Source of the DNA: Stygiolobus sp037389425
Lineage (GTDB): Archaea; Thermoproteota; Thermoprotei_A; Sulfolobales; Sulfolobaceae
Assembly (NCBI RefSeq): GCF_037389425.1
Contig: NZ_JBBHKR010000048.1
Coordinates: 1 to 24,833 of the forward strand
Direction of reading: 5' to 3'
Length of the DNA stretch: 24,833 nt
Shown: one piece after another, positions 1-8,418 of the stretch
Layout of the letters: each line of letters opens with the position of its first letter
How positions within the stretch are numbered: the first letter of the stretch is position 1
Position numbers and translations under genes: made by a program
The notes under the pieces: model-generated
The model's database searches: none
What the model saw: the letters and a program-made list of their open reading frames with translations, nothing else
What the model was told of the DNA's origin: nothing

Positions 1-874
1 GATAAAGGAGAGGAAAATAAAAAGGATATATTTGGGTTCTGTAATTAAATTCTACGAAAGCTACAAAGATGGTGAAGGACTAGTACCTTTTATTCATAAA
101 AATAAAATAGTTTTGAAGAGCGTTGATATATCAAATTTCTTGCAAATACTAAACGATAATGACCTAACGTTTCTATTAATGTCTGGAACTCTTCCACCTG
201 AAGATTACATCAAAAAGATCTGGAATGTAACGAGGAGTTTAATTTATATTAACGTCGAGAGGGAAATTAAGGAAAAAGTATCTGGTGATTATGAATGTAT
301 TTTAGCAATCGATGTAACTTCTAAATACGATAGTAGAGGAGACATAATGTGGAAAAAATATGGAGATTACTTGCTAAAAGTGTATTATCAAGCGAAGACT
401 CACGTGTTATCTGTGTTTCCCTCATACGAGATAATGAGTAGGGTAATGGAGTTTATACAAGTGCCAAAATACTTAGAAGATGAGGACTCCGAAATAGAGA
501 CATTATACTCGTTTGTAAAAAAATTCAACAAGGTTATAATAGGGGCAGTAGGTAGGGGGAAATTGACGGAAGGGGTAGAACTGGTGAAAGACGGGAGGAG
601 TTTGATCAGCGACGTTGTGATAGTGGGAATTCCATATCCGCCTCCAGACGATTATACGAAGTTAGTTGCTCAAAAAATATCGGAAAGGCTAGGAAGAAAA
701 AGTGATGAGTACCTCTATAAAATCCCCGCATTAATGACTGTGAGACAATCCATAGGGAGGGGGATTAGAGGAATTAATGATCATGTAAAAGTATGGCTCT
801 TAGACAGAAGGTTCGATAGCCTATGGTGGAAGAAAAACCTAAATTGCTTCAATCCAAAAAAGACTCGATTATGA
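1..874 (+). CDS. xpd: XPD/Rad3-family DNA helicase, 5'-truncated by window edge
   Basis: C-terminal part of a superfamily 2 helicase. The frame is open from base 2 without a stop, so the TTG at 32 is not the real start and the N-terminal half (Walker A, Fe-S cysteines) lies outside the window. Visible are a helicase motif V-like segment GRGKLTEGVEL (bases about 547-580) and a motif VI segment RQSIGRGIRG (about 742-771) with the Q..GR.IR pattern typical of XPD and DinG proteins. Family knowledge: archaeal XPD is a 5'-3' Fe-S helicase of about 550 aa linked to DNA repair. The stop overlaps the next gene's start as ATGA (871-874), which indicates translational coupling. The call rests on motif VI, the C-terminal pattern and the nearby superoxide dismutase, which I recall lying near xpd in Sulfolobus genomes. 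DinG-type is the alternative. Confidence 0.85.
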   Translation, partial: IKERKIKRIYLGSVIKFYESYKDGEGLVPFIHKNKIVLKSVDISNFLQILNDNDLTFLLMSGTLPPEDYIKKIWNVTRSLIYINVEREIKEKVSGDYECILAIDVTSKYDSRGDIMWKKYGDYLLKVYYQAKTHVLSVFPSYEIMSRVMEFIQVPKYLEDEDSEIETLYSFVKKFNKVIIGAVGRGKLTEGVELVKDGRSLISDVVIVGIPYPPPDDYTKLVAQKISERLGRKSDEYLYKIPALMTVRQSIGRGIRGINDHVKVWLLDRRFDSLWWKKNLNCFNPKKTRL

Positions 875-1668
875 AAGTAGAAATCTTTACGCACAAGACC
901 TGCACTGAATGTAACTTACTGTTAGAATATCTAGAGAAAGAAGGACTATTAGGCAAAGTAATAGTAATTGATACACAACTTTATCCCTTCATAGCTTTGG
1001 AAAGGGGAGTGATATCTACTCCTTCGGTTTTCATAGACGGGAAATTAGTATATGCAGGTGTAGTGGATTTTGAGGAACTGGCTAAGATGATAAGAGAAGG
1101 TAAAGTAGTTACTCAACAAATCGATAAAGACAAGCTCGTGGACAAACTGATGACCGGTATAGTCAACTCTTTTGCTGCAACCGCATGGCTATTTGTGAAT
1201 AGAGATTTCGACGCTTTTATGGCTCAAAAAGACTTCGTGTACGCTGTTACAGGCCTCTCGCTTACTGATGAAAACATTGCCTCTGAAATGTATAATTACT
1301 TACGTAACGTGATGGTAAAGGAAGGAGAGTATTATATGGATAAATGGAAAGAACAGTTCTTTAGAGTTATATCTGCTAATTTTATTCGTGAACTGTACTA
1401 TTTATACAGAAGAAAATTGACTTCTGAAGAGATAACTAAAAAATATCCAGTAGAAGTATTCGCCCACTGGCTAATGGTTAGGGGAGGGACTGTAGGAAGA
1501 GTAGGACTGAGGATTCATCCCTTGAATGAGGAAGATACCATGAAGAGGATCAGTGAGGCTTATACTTATATGCTATTGAATGCGGAAAAGTTATGGTCCA
1601 AGGTTATGAGCGAGGATGAACTTTTATCAAAATCTAACAGAGAAGAAGTTAGATTCATAAGTTTTTAA
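871..1668 (+). CDS. thioredoxin/glutaredoxin-like protein with C-terminal helical domain
   Basis: 265 aa. Residues 1 to about 85 form a thioredoxin-like fold: a beta strand (KVEIFTH), a CxxC pair in CTEC (C11, C14), and the STPSVFIDG segment carrying the cis-proline typical of glutaredoxins. Residues from about 90 to 265 are mostly helical, rich in aromatic residues and W, and I do not recognise them. The frame is open back to a GTG at 823, but the ATG at 871 is preferred because it makes a 4-base ATGA overlap with xpd and places the first beta strand at the N-terminus. Co-translation with an Fe-S helicase suggests, as inference only, a thiol-redox or Fe-S maintenance role. The substrate is unknown. 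Confidence 0.75.
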   Translation: MKVEIFTHKTCTECNLLLEYLEKEGLLGKVIVIDTQLYPFIALERGVISTPSVFIDGKLVYAGVVDFEELAKMIREGKVVTQQIDKDKLVDKLMTGIVNSFAATAWLFVNRDFDAFMAQKDFVYAVTGLSLTDENIASEMYNYLRNVMVKEGEYYMDKWKEQFFRVISANFIRELYYLYRRKLTSEEITKKYPVEVFAHWLMVRGGTVGRVGLRIHPLNEEDTMKRISEAYTYMLLNAEKLWSKVMSEDELLSKSNREEVRFISF

Positions 1669-1691
1669 ACTATAATTATTTAATGTTATTT

Positions 1692-1919
1692 ATGACACAA
1701 GAAATAAAATTGGATTTAAGAGGAAAATCTTGTGAAGAATTTATATTGGAGATCTCTAAAATTTTAGTTTCTATGAAACCAGGTGATGTATTAAATATAG
1801 TCGCTGATCAAGACAGAGTACTTTGTACACACCAGTTGTTAAGAAATGCTAGAAATTTTCTATATAAAGGTGACATAGTTGGTGATCATGCTGAAATAAG
1901 CATAAGGAGATTGAGATAA
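1692..1919 (+). CDS. TusA/SirA-like sulfur-carrier-fold protein lacking CPxP
   Basis: 75 aa with the TusA pattern: an opening LDLRGKSC strand-turn, then a helix (EEFILEISKIL), a GD.L.I strand and a closing strand HAEISIRRL. TusA proteins carry sulfur as a persulfide on the cysteine of a CPxP motif. Here the cysteine is kept (C14) but the motif reads CEEF. A second cysteine lies in VLCTHQ. I place the start at ATG 1692 rather than ATG 1683 because an A/T box at about 1662-1670 lies 26 nt upstream, the distance for a leaderless Sulfolobales transcript. It follows the thioredoxin-like gene on the same strand by 23 nt. A structural or regulatory role rather than sulfur transfer is possible. Confidence 0.6.
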   Translation: MTQEIKLDLRGKSCEEFILEISKILVSMKPGDVLNIVADQDRVLCTHQLLRNARNFLYKGDIVGDHAEISIRRLR

Positions 1920-1939
1920 AAGAGTAATGAGTTTAAAAA

Positions 1940-3781
1940 TTATTCCCCGTGGATTCCGTTTCTTAATATAATTTTGTTACCTTCAAGTTTAGCGGCAATT
2001 CCTCTATTATTTAGAGCTTTCAGTAAGAAGTCTGCGTATTTCTGATTTATTCCTAATTCTTCCAATTCTATAACGTCTCTCTGCTTAATTTGAGGAAGTA
2101 TTGCATCTATTATTTCTTCTAATTGCAGGATTACATCTCTTTCTCTCACGTATTCCATTATCTGTTCTATATTGGTTAAAGAGCCGTAAAGCCTATTTAC
2201 TTTTTCACAATAAGGAGTATACGCTGACTGGAAAGTTATAACCAATCCATTCATTATTTCTTCAAGACTCTTCAGTTCAGGGGTAGAGAACCTAGTAGAT
2301 ATATCCTTAAACGCACTATAAGACATTGATAACTCAGATAAGATCACATTTGTGAATCTTTCTAAAACTTTCGACGATTGTACTAGCTTATTTATTGTAA
2401 ACTGTTGCAAATGCAGAGTAGCGATATCTTTCTTTAGCTCAAACGTATCCGGTGTTGTTAGTAAAATTTCACTTATTTCAGTAGCTTTACTGAGACAAAG
2501 GTTTAGCTTAGTATTTATGTCTTTTATATCTATGCTCTCGACTTTTTCTATTATACTATCCATATTGATGACTTTAACCTTTTGCATATAGATTCCAAGA
2601 GTCCTAGACAAGTTATCTATTAAGTTATTTACCATATTAGTAGCTGTTAAGATGTTTTTATCAACTACATTCTTTAGATTATGATAAAAATCTAAGAACT
2701 CCTCTATCTTTATTTCTTCCTTAGGATACTCCAGTTCAGGAATGTTTATACCTAAGAATTTTAGTCTCTCAGAGAAGTCATTATATGACTTTATTTTATC
2801 AAATATTAAGTTATTCAATTCCATTGTTATCATTCTCCTCACATTACTTAGCTCACTCTTTACCTCTTCTTCACATTCAACGTTCTTACATCGTAAAACT
2901 TCATCTTGAAGCTTAGTTATTTGAGTTATATATCCGCTAATTATATTATTTATATCCGAGTTTTCTTGTGCCACTTCGGCCTTCAGACTATAGAGTGTAG
3001 AGTTAATATTTTTTAGTTCTTCTGTTAAGCTACTCTTTAACGTCTCATAAGCTTTCTTATTTTCAAACTGAGAACTTACTATTGAGACCATCAAATTAGA
3101 AGAGTATATAGCTAGACTTACTACTACTGACAGAATAGATATAGTATAGCCTAATTTTGTTAACAATATATATGCCAACGCAACGAAGACTACACCAACT
3201 AATCCGTAGTACGATTTTATAGCATAAGTAACTGCAGCTATTATTATCATTGCCACTATTACAATTCCTAAGAAATTACCGTAAAAGTACAAAGGAAAAA
3301 TTATGGCTATAGGGATAGCCGAAAGCACATTAATAGTGTAATTATCCGATTGAGATATTCCACTAAATAACAGTAGTGACCAAATAGGGTTAAACTGGGA
3401 TAACAGTATGGATCCACTAGTGATAAAAGATCTAGAACTTCTAAATCTAACTAGGGATATTAGGGGTATTACAAATAAAAATATCAAAGATAGTAAAAAT
3501 GCTTCGAAATTAGAATTAAAGTAAAATTTTCCTGTTGAAATAATAGAAGTGAGATAATTTTGGTATTCAGTTAAAATCCCTCCTATTACTGTAAGTGGAA
3601 TTAGTATATCTCCTATCAAAATCGACAATGCAAAGATTATTGCTGATAAAATTTCTGCTGAACCATTATTTTTAATTAGTGAAAATGAAATCTCATATGT
3701 GAGCAATCCATTGGTGATCATTATCAGAGCTTTTCTGATTAAAGTGTTAGGATCACCTAGACCATGCATACTATCCAACAT
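1940..3781 (-). CDS. multi-pass membrane protein with long coiled-coil cytoplasmic domain
   Basis: 613 aa, family not recognised. Residues about 40-240 hold roughly seven or eight hydrophobic segments. Residues about 240-560 are charged and helical with heptad-like spacing of leucine and isoleucine, plus two cysteines in CKNVEC. The last 55 residues (KQRDVIELEELGINQKYADF..., ending in a short beta-like GNKIILRN) look like a small winged-helix-type domain, by eye only. The ATG at 3781 is supported by a TATA box at about 3804-3813, giving a leaderless transcript. It is convergent with the TusA-like gene with 20 nt between. A sensor, an envelope organiser or a membrane tether for DNA or protein partners are all possible; none is shown. 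Confidence 0.8.
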   Translation of the reverse strand: MLDSMHGLGDPNTLIRKALIMITNGLLTYEISFSLIKNNGSAEILSAIIFALSILIGDILIPLTVIGGILTEYQNYLTSIISTGKFYFNSNFEAFLLSLIFLFVIPLISLVRFRSSRSFITSGSILLSQFNPIWSLLLFSGISQSDNYTINVLSAIPIAIIFPLYFYGNFLGIVIVAMIIIAAVTYAIKSYYGLVGVVFVALAYILLTKLGYTISILSVVVSLAIYSSNLMVSIVSSQFENKKAYETLKSSLTEELKNINSTLYSLKAEVAQENSDINNIISGYITQITKLQDEVLRCKNVECEEEVKSELSNVRRMITMELNNLIFDKIKSYNDFSERLKFLGINIPELEYPKEEIKIEEFLDFYHNLKNVVDKNILTATNMVNNLIDNLSRTLGIYMQKVKVINMDSIIEKVESIDIKDINTKLNLCLSKATEISEILLTTPDTFELKKDIATLHLQQFTINKLVQSSKVLERFTNVILSELSMSYSAFKDISTRFSTPELKSLEEIMNGLVITFQSAYTPYCEKVNRLYGSLTNIEQIMEYVRERDVILQLEEIIDAILPQIKQRDVIELEELGINQKYADFLLKALNNRGIAAKLEGNKIILRNGIHGE

Positions 3782-3803
3782 TGATTGTAATTATATTTAA
3801 AAA

Positions 3804-3813
3804 CTTATAAAAA
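3804..3813 (-). promoter_or_regulatory. TATA box for the membrane/coiled-coil gene
   Basis: On the minus strand this reads TTTTTATAAG, centred about 27 nt upstream of the ATG at 3781. That is the spacing for leaderless transcription in Sulfolobales. A second A/T-rich stretch (TTTTTAAATA) lies slightly closer to the gene and could serve instead. Confidence 0.5.
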
Positions 3814-3979
3814 CATATGGTATTTAGGATGATTTACTTTCTACGAGGAAAACATAAATAGAATTAGAACTGTTACATAATAATTTTAATGACATGAATT
3901 GTTAAGAAAATCACAGAACTCGCTTCACAAAAAACAACTTACATTAGAATGCCTTCATTGCCTAAATCATTTAAACAAA

Positions 3980-3989
3980 ATATTTAACC
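3980..3989 (+). promoter_or_regulatory. TATA box for superoxide dismutase
   Basis: ATATTTAACC is centred about 27 nt before the sod ATG at 4011, which predicts a leaderless or nearly leaderless mRNA. The 229-nt gap 3782-4010 holds this promoter and the divergent one at 3804-3813; I see no other feature in it. Confidence 0.55.
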
Positions 3990-4010
3990 TATCTCTAACA
4001 CTCTCTCTAT

Positions 4011-4646
4011 ATGACTCAAACAATTCAATTTAAAAAATACGAACTGCCTCCGTTACCCTATAAAATAGATGCATTAGAACCATACATAAGCAAAGACATA
4101 ATAGATATACACTACAACGGGCACCATAAAGGGTATGTAAATGGTGCAAATACATTCTTAGAAAGAATGGAAAAAATCCTTAACGGACAATTGACCTCAG
4201 GGCAATATGATATTCAAGGTTTACTTAGAGGACTAGTATTCAATATAAACGGGCACAAGTTACACGCTCTATATTGGAATAATATGGCTCCTGCTGGTAA
4301 AGGAGGAGGGAAACCTGGAGGAGTATTAGGAGACTTAATTGAAAAACAATATGGAAGCTTTGAGAAATTCAAACAAGTATTCACAGAAGCCGCTAATAGC
4401 TTACCTGGTACAGGTTGGACAGTATTATATTACGATACTGAATCAGGTAATCTAGAGATAACGACGTTTGAGAACCACTTCCAGAACCACATAGCCGAGC
4501 TACCGATAATCTTAATCCTCGATGAGTTTGAACATGCTTACTACTTACAATACAAGAACAAGAGAGCCGATTATATAAACGCTTGGTGGAACGTAGTTAA
4601 CTGGGACGATGCGGACAAAAAGCTTCAGAAGTACCTAAACAAGTAA
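4011..4646 (+). CDS. sod: superoxide dismutase [Fe/Mn family]
   Basis: 211 aa, the full length of Sulfolobus superoxide dismutase. It converts superoxide to oxygen and hydrogen peroxide in the cytoplasm. Four metal ligands can be read directly: H34 (DIHYNGHH), H85 (GHKLHALYW), and D171 and H175 (LDEFEHAYY). These positions are each one higher than the ligands I recall for the S. solfataricus enzyme. The signature DxWEHAYY appears as DEFEHAYY, with Phe in place of Trp. The SOD_Fe_C segment ending in AWWNVVNWDDA is intact. No signal peptide is present. Sulfolobus enzymes of this family usually use iron, but metal choice cannot be read from the sequence with certainty. It is transcribed from its own promoter and followed 30 nt later by the nucleotidyltransferase. 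Confidence 0.97.
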   Translation: MTQTIQFKKYELPPLPYKIDALEPYISKDIIDIHYNGHHKGYVNGANTFLERMEKILNGQLTSGQYDIQGLLRGLVFNINGHKLHALYWNNMAPAGKGGGKPGGVLGDLIEKQYGSFEKFKQVFTEAANSLPGTGWTVLYYDTESGNLEITTFENHFQNHIAELPIILILDEFEHAYYLQYKNKRADYINAWWNVVNWDDADKKLQKYLNK

Positions 4647-4676
4647 AATTTTTATTACATTTTCTAAATTTTATAT

Positions 4677-5768
4677 ATGGTCTCCGCAATAGTACTGGCT
4701 GGTGGTTATGCCACAAGGCTTAGACCATTGAGCATGACTAAGCCAAAAGCACTTCTTCCAATACTAGATAAACCACTTGTAGACTATATACTAGATGCTC
4801 TAGAGTCTTCACAAGTCGATAATGTATACCTATCTCTACGTGTGATGGCGGATAAGATCCTAGAGCACATAAAGGTTACTAATAGGAACGTAATACCAAT
4901 AGTTGAAAAGGAAAGGTTAGGTGATGCAGGACCCCTAAAGATGATAAGCAGCCAGTACGAACTATCTGAGGACGTTATAGTCGTGTATGGTGATATTTAT
5001 AATGAGGTCGACTATAAAAGGCTTATAGATTTCCACCAAAGTAAAGGGTGTGACGCAACAATCGTAGGAACTCAAGTTGAAGATCCTAAAAGATATGGTG
5101 TTTTAGTAGTAGATGACTACAGATTGGTTCAGATAATAGAGAAGCCCAAAATACCGGTAAGTAATTTAATTAATGCCGGAGTGTATGTATTTAAGAAAAA
5201 ATTATTCGATAAAATCGACGGATTAGAAAACGGGAATAGTATTTCGATAGCTAGAGATTTTTTACCAAGACTCATATCTTCAGGAACGTGTATTGCAGTT
5301 TATCCTTACAAAGGTCTATGGATGGATATAGGAATTCCTTCTGATTATATGAGAATTAACCTAGAGCTTTTAGCCCTTAAGTTTCCTAAAGGTTATGTTA
5401 GTGAGAACGCTAAGGTTAGTGAGAGGGCTGAGCTTAGACCACCTTTCTACATAGGCAATGAGGTTATGATAAATGACGACTCGGTAATTAGGAATTCCAT
5501 AATAGGAAAAAGAGGGAAGATCGGAAAGGGAGACTATATAGAGGAGAGCATATTAATGCAGGGAGCTAATATAGGAGATTTTACGACCATAGCCGAGAGT
5601 ATTCTAGGTGATAGCGTCACTGTAGGTAAGTGGAACAGGATAGAGAGTTCGATATTAGGTGACGAAGTTTTAACATATGACAATGTTTTGATCAATAAGG
5701 ACACTATAATACTGCCCTATAAAGAAGTCTCTGAATCCATATACGAAAGAGGTAAAATAATACTTTAA
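4677..5768 (+). CDS. sugar-1-phosphate nucleotidyltransferase with C-terminal beta-helix
   Basis: 363 aa. The N-terminal Rossmann-like domain (about 1-230) begins with the NTP-binding signature LAGGYATRLRPL followed by TKPKALLPILDKPL (residues about 7-34). YGDIY carries a likely metal-binding Asp, and EKP and NAGVYVF are further family motifs. Residues about 240-355 carry hexapeptide-type repeats (IGNEV, IRNSIIGKRGKIG, ESILMQGANIG, ESILGDSVTVG), typical of a left-handed beta-helix. Such enzymes make GDP-mannose, UDP-sugars or dTDP-glucose for glycans. The exact sugar cannot be assigned, and no acetyltransferase signature is evident. A T-rich box at about 4650-4658 lies 25 nt upstream of the ATG. 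The glycosyltransferase at 11193 and the sequon-rich exoproteins nearby would be natural users of its product. Confidence 0.9.
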   Translation: MVSAIVLAGGYATRLRPLSMTKPKALLPILDKPLVDYILDALESSQVDNVYLSLRVMADKILEHIKVTNRNVIPIVEKERLGDAGPLKMISSQYELSEDVIVVYGDIYNEVDYKRLIDFHQSKGCDATIVGTQVEDPKRYGVLVVDDYRLVQIIEKPKIPVSNLINAGVYVFKKKLFDKIDGLENGNSISIARDFLPRLISSGTCIAVYPYKGLWMDIGIPSDYMRINLELLALKFPKGYVSENAKVSERAELRPPFYIGNEVMINDDSVIRNSIIGKRGKIGKGDYIEESILMQGANIGDFTTIAESILGDSVTVGKWNRIESSILGDEVLTYDNVLINKDTIILPYKEVSESIYERGKIIL

Positions 5769-5811
5769 CTTTCGTATACGTCCCTCTCTTTTTATGAGCT
5801 GTTGAAGTTAT

Positions 5812-6474
5812 ATGAAAATATTATCCTTTATCACGTTATTCTCACTCATCATCATATCAGCATTGTATCCCTACGTTTTAACCGCCCTTAGTGAAACATC
5901 TTATCCAGTGAAGTTTTTATTAGAAGGACCAGTAATTGTGAACGTAATCTACAATAACTCAGATATTTTAATAGACCGTAATACTACGTTAACCCTATCA
6001 GGTGAAGTGACACTTAAGGCATTACCTATATCACTAGGATACGTCGTGCTCATAGACGGGAGAAAAGTTAGTAACACATCATTAAATATTAATGGACCTA
6101 CAACAATTAACGTTACAGCTATAACGAGCTATGTAAATTTATCTATCCATATTTTCGGGAAAGGCATAGTGACCGTACAGCTGAGTAACGGAAGTTCATA
6201 CTATATCTCAGAAAACAAAACGTTTACAGTCGAAAATTACAGCTTCATATATATAAATGTCCCTTTCGATCAGAACGTGGTTTTTAATCACGATATAAAG
6301 AGTAACTTTTACGTTATGCTAGTAAACGGCTCAACCAGTGTAAACGTAACTTTTCTACCAAACAAAAATATCTCATCGCATGCTAAAATGTCGCTGAACA
6401 TGACTGGTATTGCACTTGGTATAATAGCTCTGGCTTTTTACTTATTTTTCAGGAGAAAAAGTTCTTCTAACTAA
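5812..6474 (+). CDS. secreted, C-terminally anchored glycoprotein-like surface protein
   Basis: 220 aa, no recognised family. Residues 1-25 form a signal peptide or N-terminal anchor (MKIL, then a run of hydrophobic residues). The middle is beta-rich, T/S/N/V-rich and contains twelve N-x-S/T sequons (for example NNS, NTT, NVT, NGS, NKT, NMT), as expected for the heavily N-glycosylated exoproteins of Sulfolobales. A second membrane helix (about 195-213, GIALGIIALAFYLFF) is followed by a positively charged tail RRKSS, giving an outside-facing protein with a C-terminal anchor. It sits between the nucleotidyltransferase and the DUF255 protein, with about 40 nt on either side. Function is unknown. 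Confidence 0.75.
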   Translation: MKILSFITLFSLIIISALYPYVLTALSETSYPVKFLLEGPVIVNVIYNNSDILIDRNTTLTLSGEVTLKALPISLGYVVLIDGRKVSNTSLNINGPTTINVTAITSYVNLSIHIFGKGIVTVQLSNGSSYYISENKTFTVENYSFIYINVPFDQNVVFNHDIKSNFYVMLVNGSTSVNVTFLPNKNISSHAKMSLNMTGIALGIIALAFYLFFRRKSSSN

Positions 6475-6506
6475 CTGTTATTAACGTGGAATATATATAA
6501 TACTGT

Positions 6507-8405
6507 ATGAACAGATTAAAAGACGCTGAAAGCTCATTTCTTAGACTATCAGCCGATAGTGAGATAGACTGGTATCCGTGGAGTGACGATGCCTTTAAAA
6601 AGGCTAGGGAAGAGGATAAACTAATCTTAGTAGACGTAGGCGCTTCATGGTGCCATTGGTGTCACGTAATGGACGAAACTACTTATAAAGACAGAGAAGT
6701 AATAGAACTGATCAACAAGTACTACGTCGCTATAAAAGTGGATAGGGACGAGATGCCAGACTTAGATAAACAGCTTCAGCTTGCCGTAAGTTCACTGACC
6801 GGGGAATCTGGTTGGCCCTTAACTGTTTTCATGACCCCTGACGGTAAAGTCTTCTACGGGGGAACTTATTTCCCTCCTGAGGACGCTTATGGGAGAATAG
6901 GTTTCAAAAGGCTTTTACAAGAACTTAATAGAATCTGGAGGGAAGAAAGAGATAAAATACTACAGGTACCTTCGACCCTTCACTCTTCTTTGAAGAATAT
7001 AGAGTATTTAGTAGACAACCCCGATTGGGATAAGGTAGAAGAAGTCGTGTCAGCAATAATCTCTAATTATGACTTTGATCACGGTGGTCTTCAAGGAACA
7101 ATGAAGTTCCCGCACCCAACAATAGATGAGCTACTAATGGCATATTCCTACTACACAAAGGATGATACCGAGCTGAAACTTTCAACTTACACTCTAAAGA
7201 AGATGTACTACGGAGGGATCTTTGATCAGGTAGGAGGAGGATTCCACAGATATACTGTAGATGATGAATGGTATGTACCGCATTTCGAAAAGCTACTCAT
7301 AGACAATGCCGAGTTATTATTAGACTACATACATGCATACCAATTGACGCAAGATCCAGAAATCTTAGACGCTTTAAACTTGACTTCACAGTTTATATTG
7401 AGGGAGCTGTTTATCGGTGAAGGATTTGCTAATAGCTTAGATGCAGATTCTGAGGGAAAAGAAGGGTATTACTATACTTGGACGGAAGATGAATTTAAAG
7501 AGGCATTACAAGGTGAAGACTACAGATTATGGATAAGGGTTTTTAACGTCGATAGGGGTGAAGAGATTGAAGGAAAAAAAGTATTGAGGAGGGTAATGGA
7601 CGTCAAGGATCTATCAAAATTCGTCAACAACCCTTTAGGCAAACTTAGCGAGATCAGGATGAAACTTCTAGAGTATAGAGTGAAGAATAGGAAACCACCT
7701 TTTAGAGACGATAACGTTTACACTTATCCTAATGCCCGTGTCACACAAGCACTCTTAGAGTCGAGCGTGATAACTGGTAAAGGATTAAACGAAGCGTTGA
7801 GAGTAGTAGATAAATTCTCTCGTAAAATAACTAGAAGAATAGGAGGAGGAAAAGACGGACTGCCGGAGGACTATGCTGCAGCCTTGTTAGCCGTAATTTC
7901 AGCATATGAAGTAACCGGAAACGTAAAGTACAAGGATTTGATCTTCGCGTTAGAAGGACAACTAAAGAGTCTAGACTATAGCTATCCTATTGACTCTCCA
8001 AATGAGTCAGTAGCCTCATTGGCCCTTAAAGGATTTTTGAAGACCAGCGTCATGAAAGGAGAGATAGCGAACGTAAAGGTTCCTTTCGCTCCAAACCCAT
8101 TATTCGTTGCAGGGATAGCTCACGTTACTGCGTCATTAGTTAAAGGAACGGCTCATATAGTAATTGTAGATGAAAAAGACGGAAAGGCTGATGAACTTCA
8201 TAAAACCGCACTACTCGCGTATCACCCCATGAAAATGGTTGAGAAAGTTAGCCCCGATAACGCAGATTTCCTTCCATCATTTATCAAAGCGATGATAAAG
8301 TTTAACCAAGGAAATAGTAGGGCTTACGTATGTAAGGGGACTTCGTGTAGTATGCCTATAACATCACCTGAAAAAATTAAATTATTACTTAAATTAAACG
8401 GTTAA
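6507..8405 (+). CDS. thioredoxin-domain protein of the DUF255/YyaL (SPATA20) family
   Basis: 632 aa, close to the usual length. The N-terminal thioredoxin-like domain (about 1-170) carries the family hallmark WCHWCHVM with C49 and C52, then SGWPLTVFMTPDGK and GGTYFPPED. The rest is an (alpha/alpha)-barrel-like region resembling sugar epimerases and glycosidases (KFPHP, GGIFDQVGGGFHRY, YVPHFEKLL, SLDADSEG). The C-terminus, AYVCKGTSCSMPITSPEKI, has the second conserved cysteine pair of the family. The start is supported by alignment from memory with the usual MNRL...SPYL opening. Members are widespread and their biochemistry is unsettled; a redox-linked carbohydrate or protein-maintenance role is inferred. 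It leads a compact run with the SDR gene 13 nt downstream. Confidence 0.92.
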   Translation: MNRLKDAESSFLRLSADSEIDWYPWSDDAFKKAREEDKLILVDVGASWCHWCHVMDETTYKDREVIELINKYYVAIKVDRDEMPDLDKQLQLAVSSLTGESGWPLTVFMTPDGKVFYGGTYFPPEDAYGRIGFKRLLQELNRIWREERDKILQVPSTLHSSLKNIEYLVDNPDWDKVEEVVSAIISNYDFDHGGLQGTMKFPHPTIDELLMAYSYYTKDDTELKLSTYTLKKMYYGGIFDQVGGGFHRYTVDDEWYVPHFEKLLIDNAELLLDYIHAYQLTQDPEILDALNLTSQFILRELFIGEGFANSLDADSEGKEGYYYTWTEDEFKEALQGEDYRLWIRVFNVDRGEEIEGKKVLRRVMDVKDLSKFVNNPLGKLSEIRMKLLEYRVKNRKPPFRDDNVYTYPNARVTQALLESSVITGKGLNEALRVVDKFSRKITRRIGGGKDGLPEDYAAALLAVISAYEVTGNVKYKDLIFALEGQLKSLDYSYPIDSPNESVASLALKGFLKTSVMKGEIANVKVPFAPNPLFVAGIAHVTASLVKGTAHIVIVDEKDGKADELHKTALLAYHPMKMVEKVSPDNADFLPSFIKAMIKFNQGNSRAYVCKGTSCSMPITSPEKIKLLLKLNG

Positions 8406-8418
8406 CTATAGTTTTATA

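Noticed and set aside
2352..2591. 79-aa plus-strand frame inside the membrane/coiled-coil gene
   Set aside because: Shadow frame opposite a long helical coding region; no promoter or family match.
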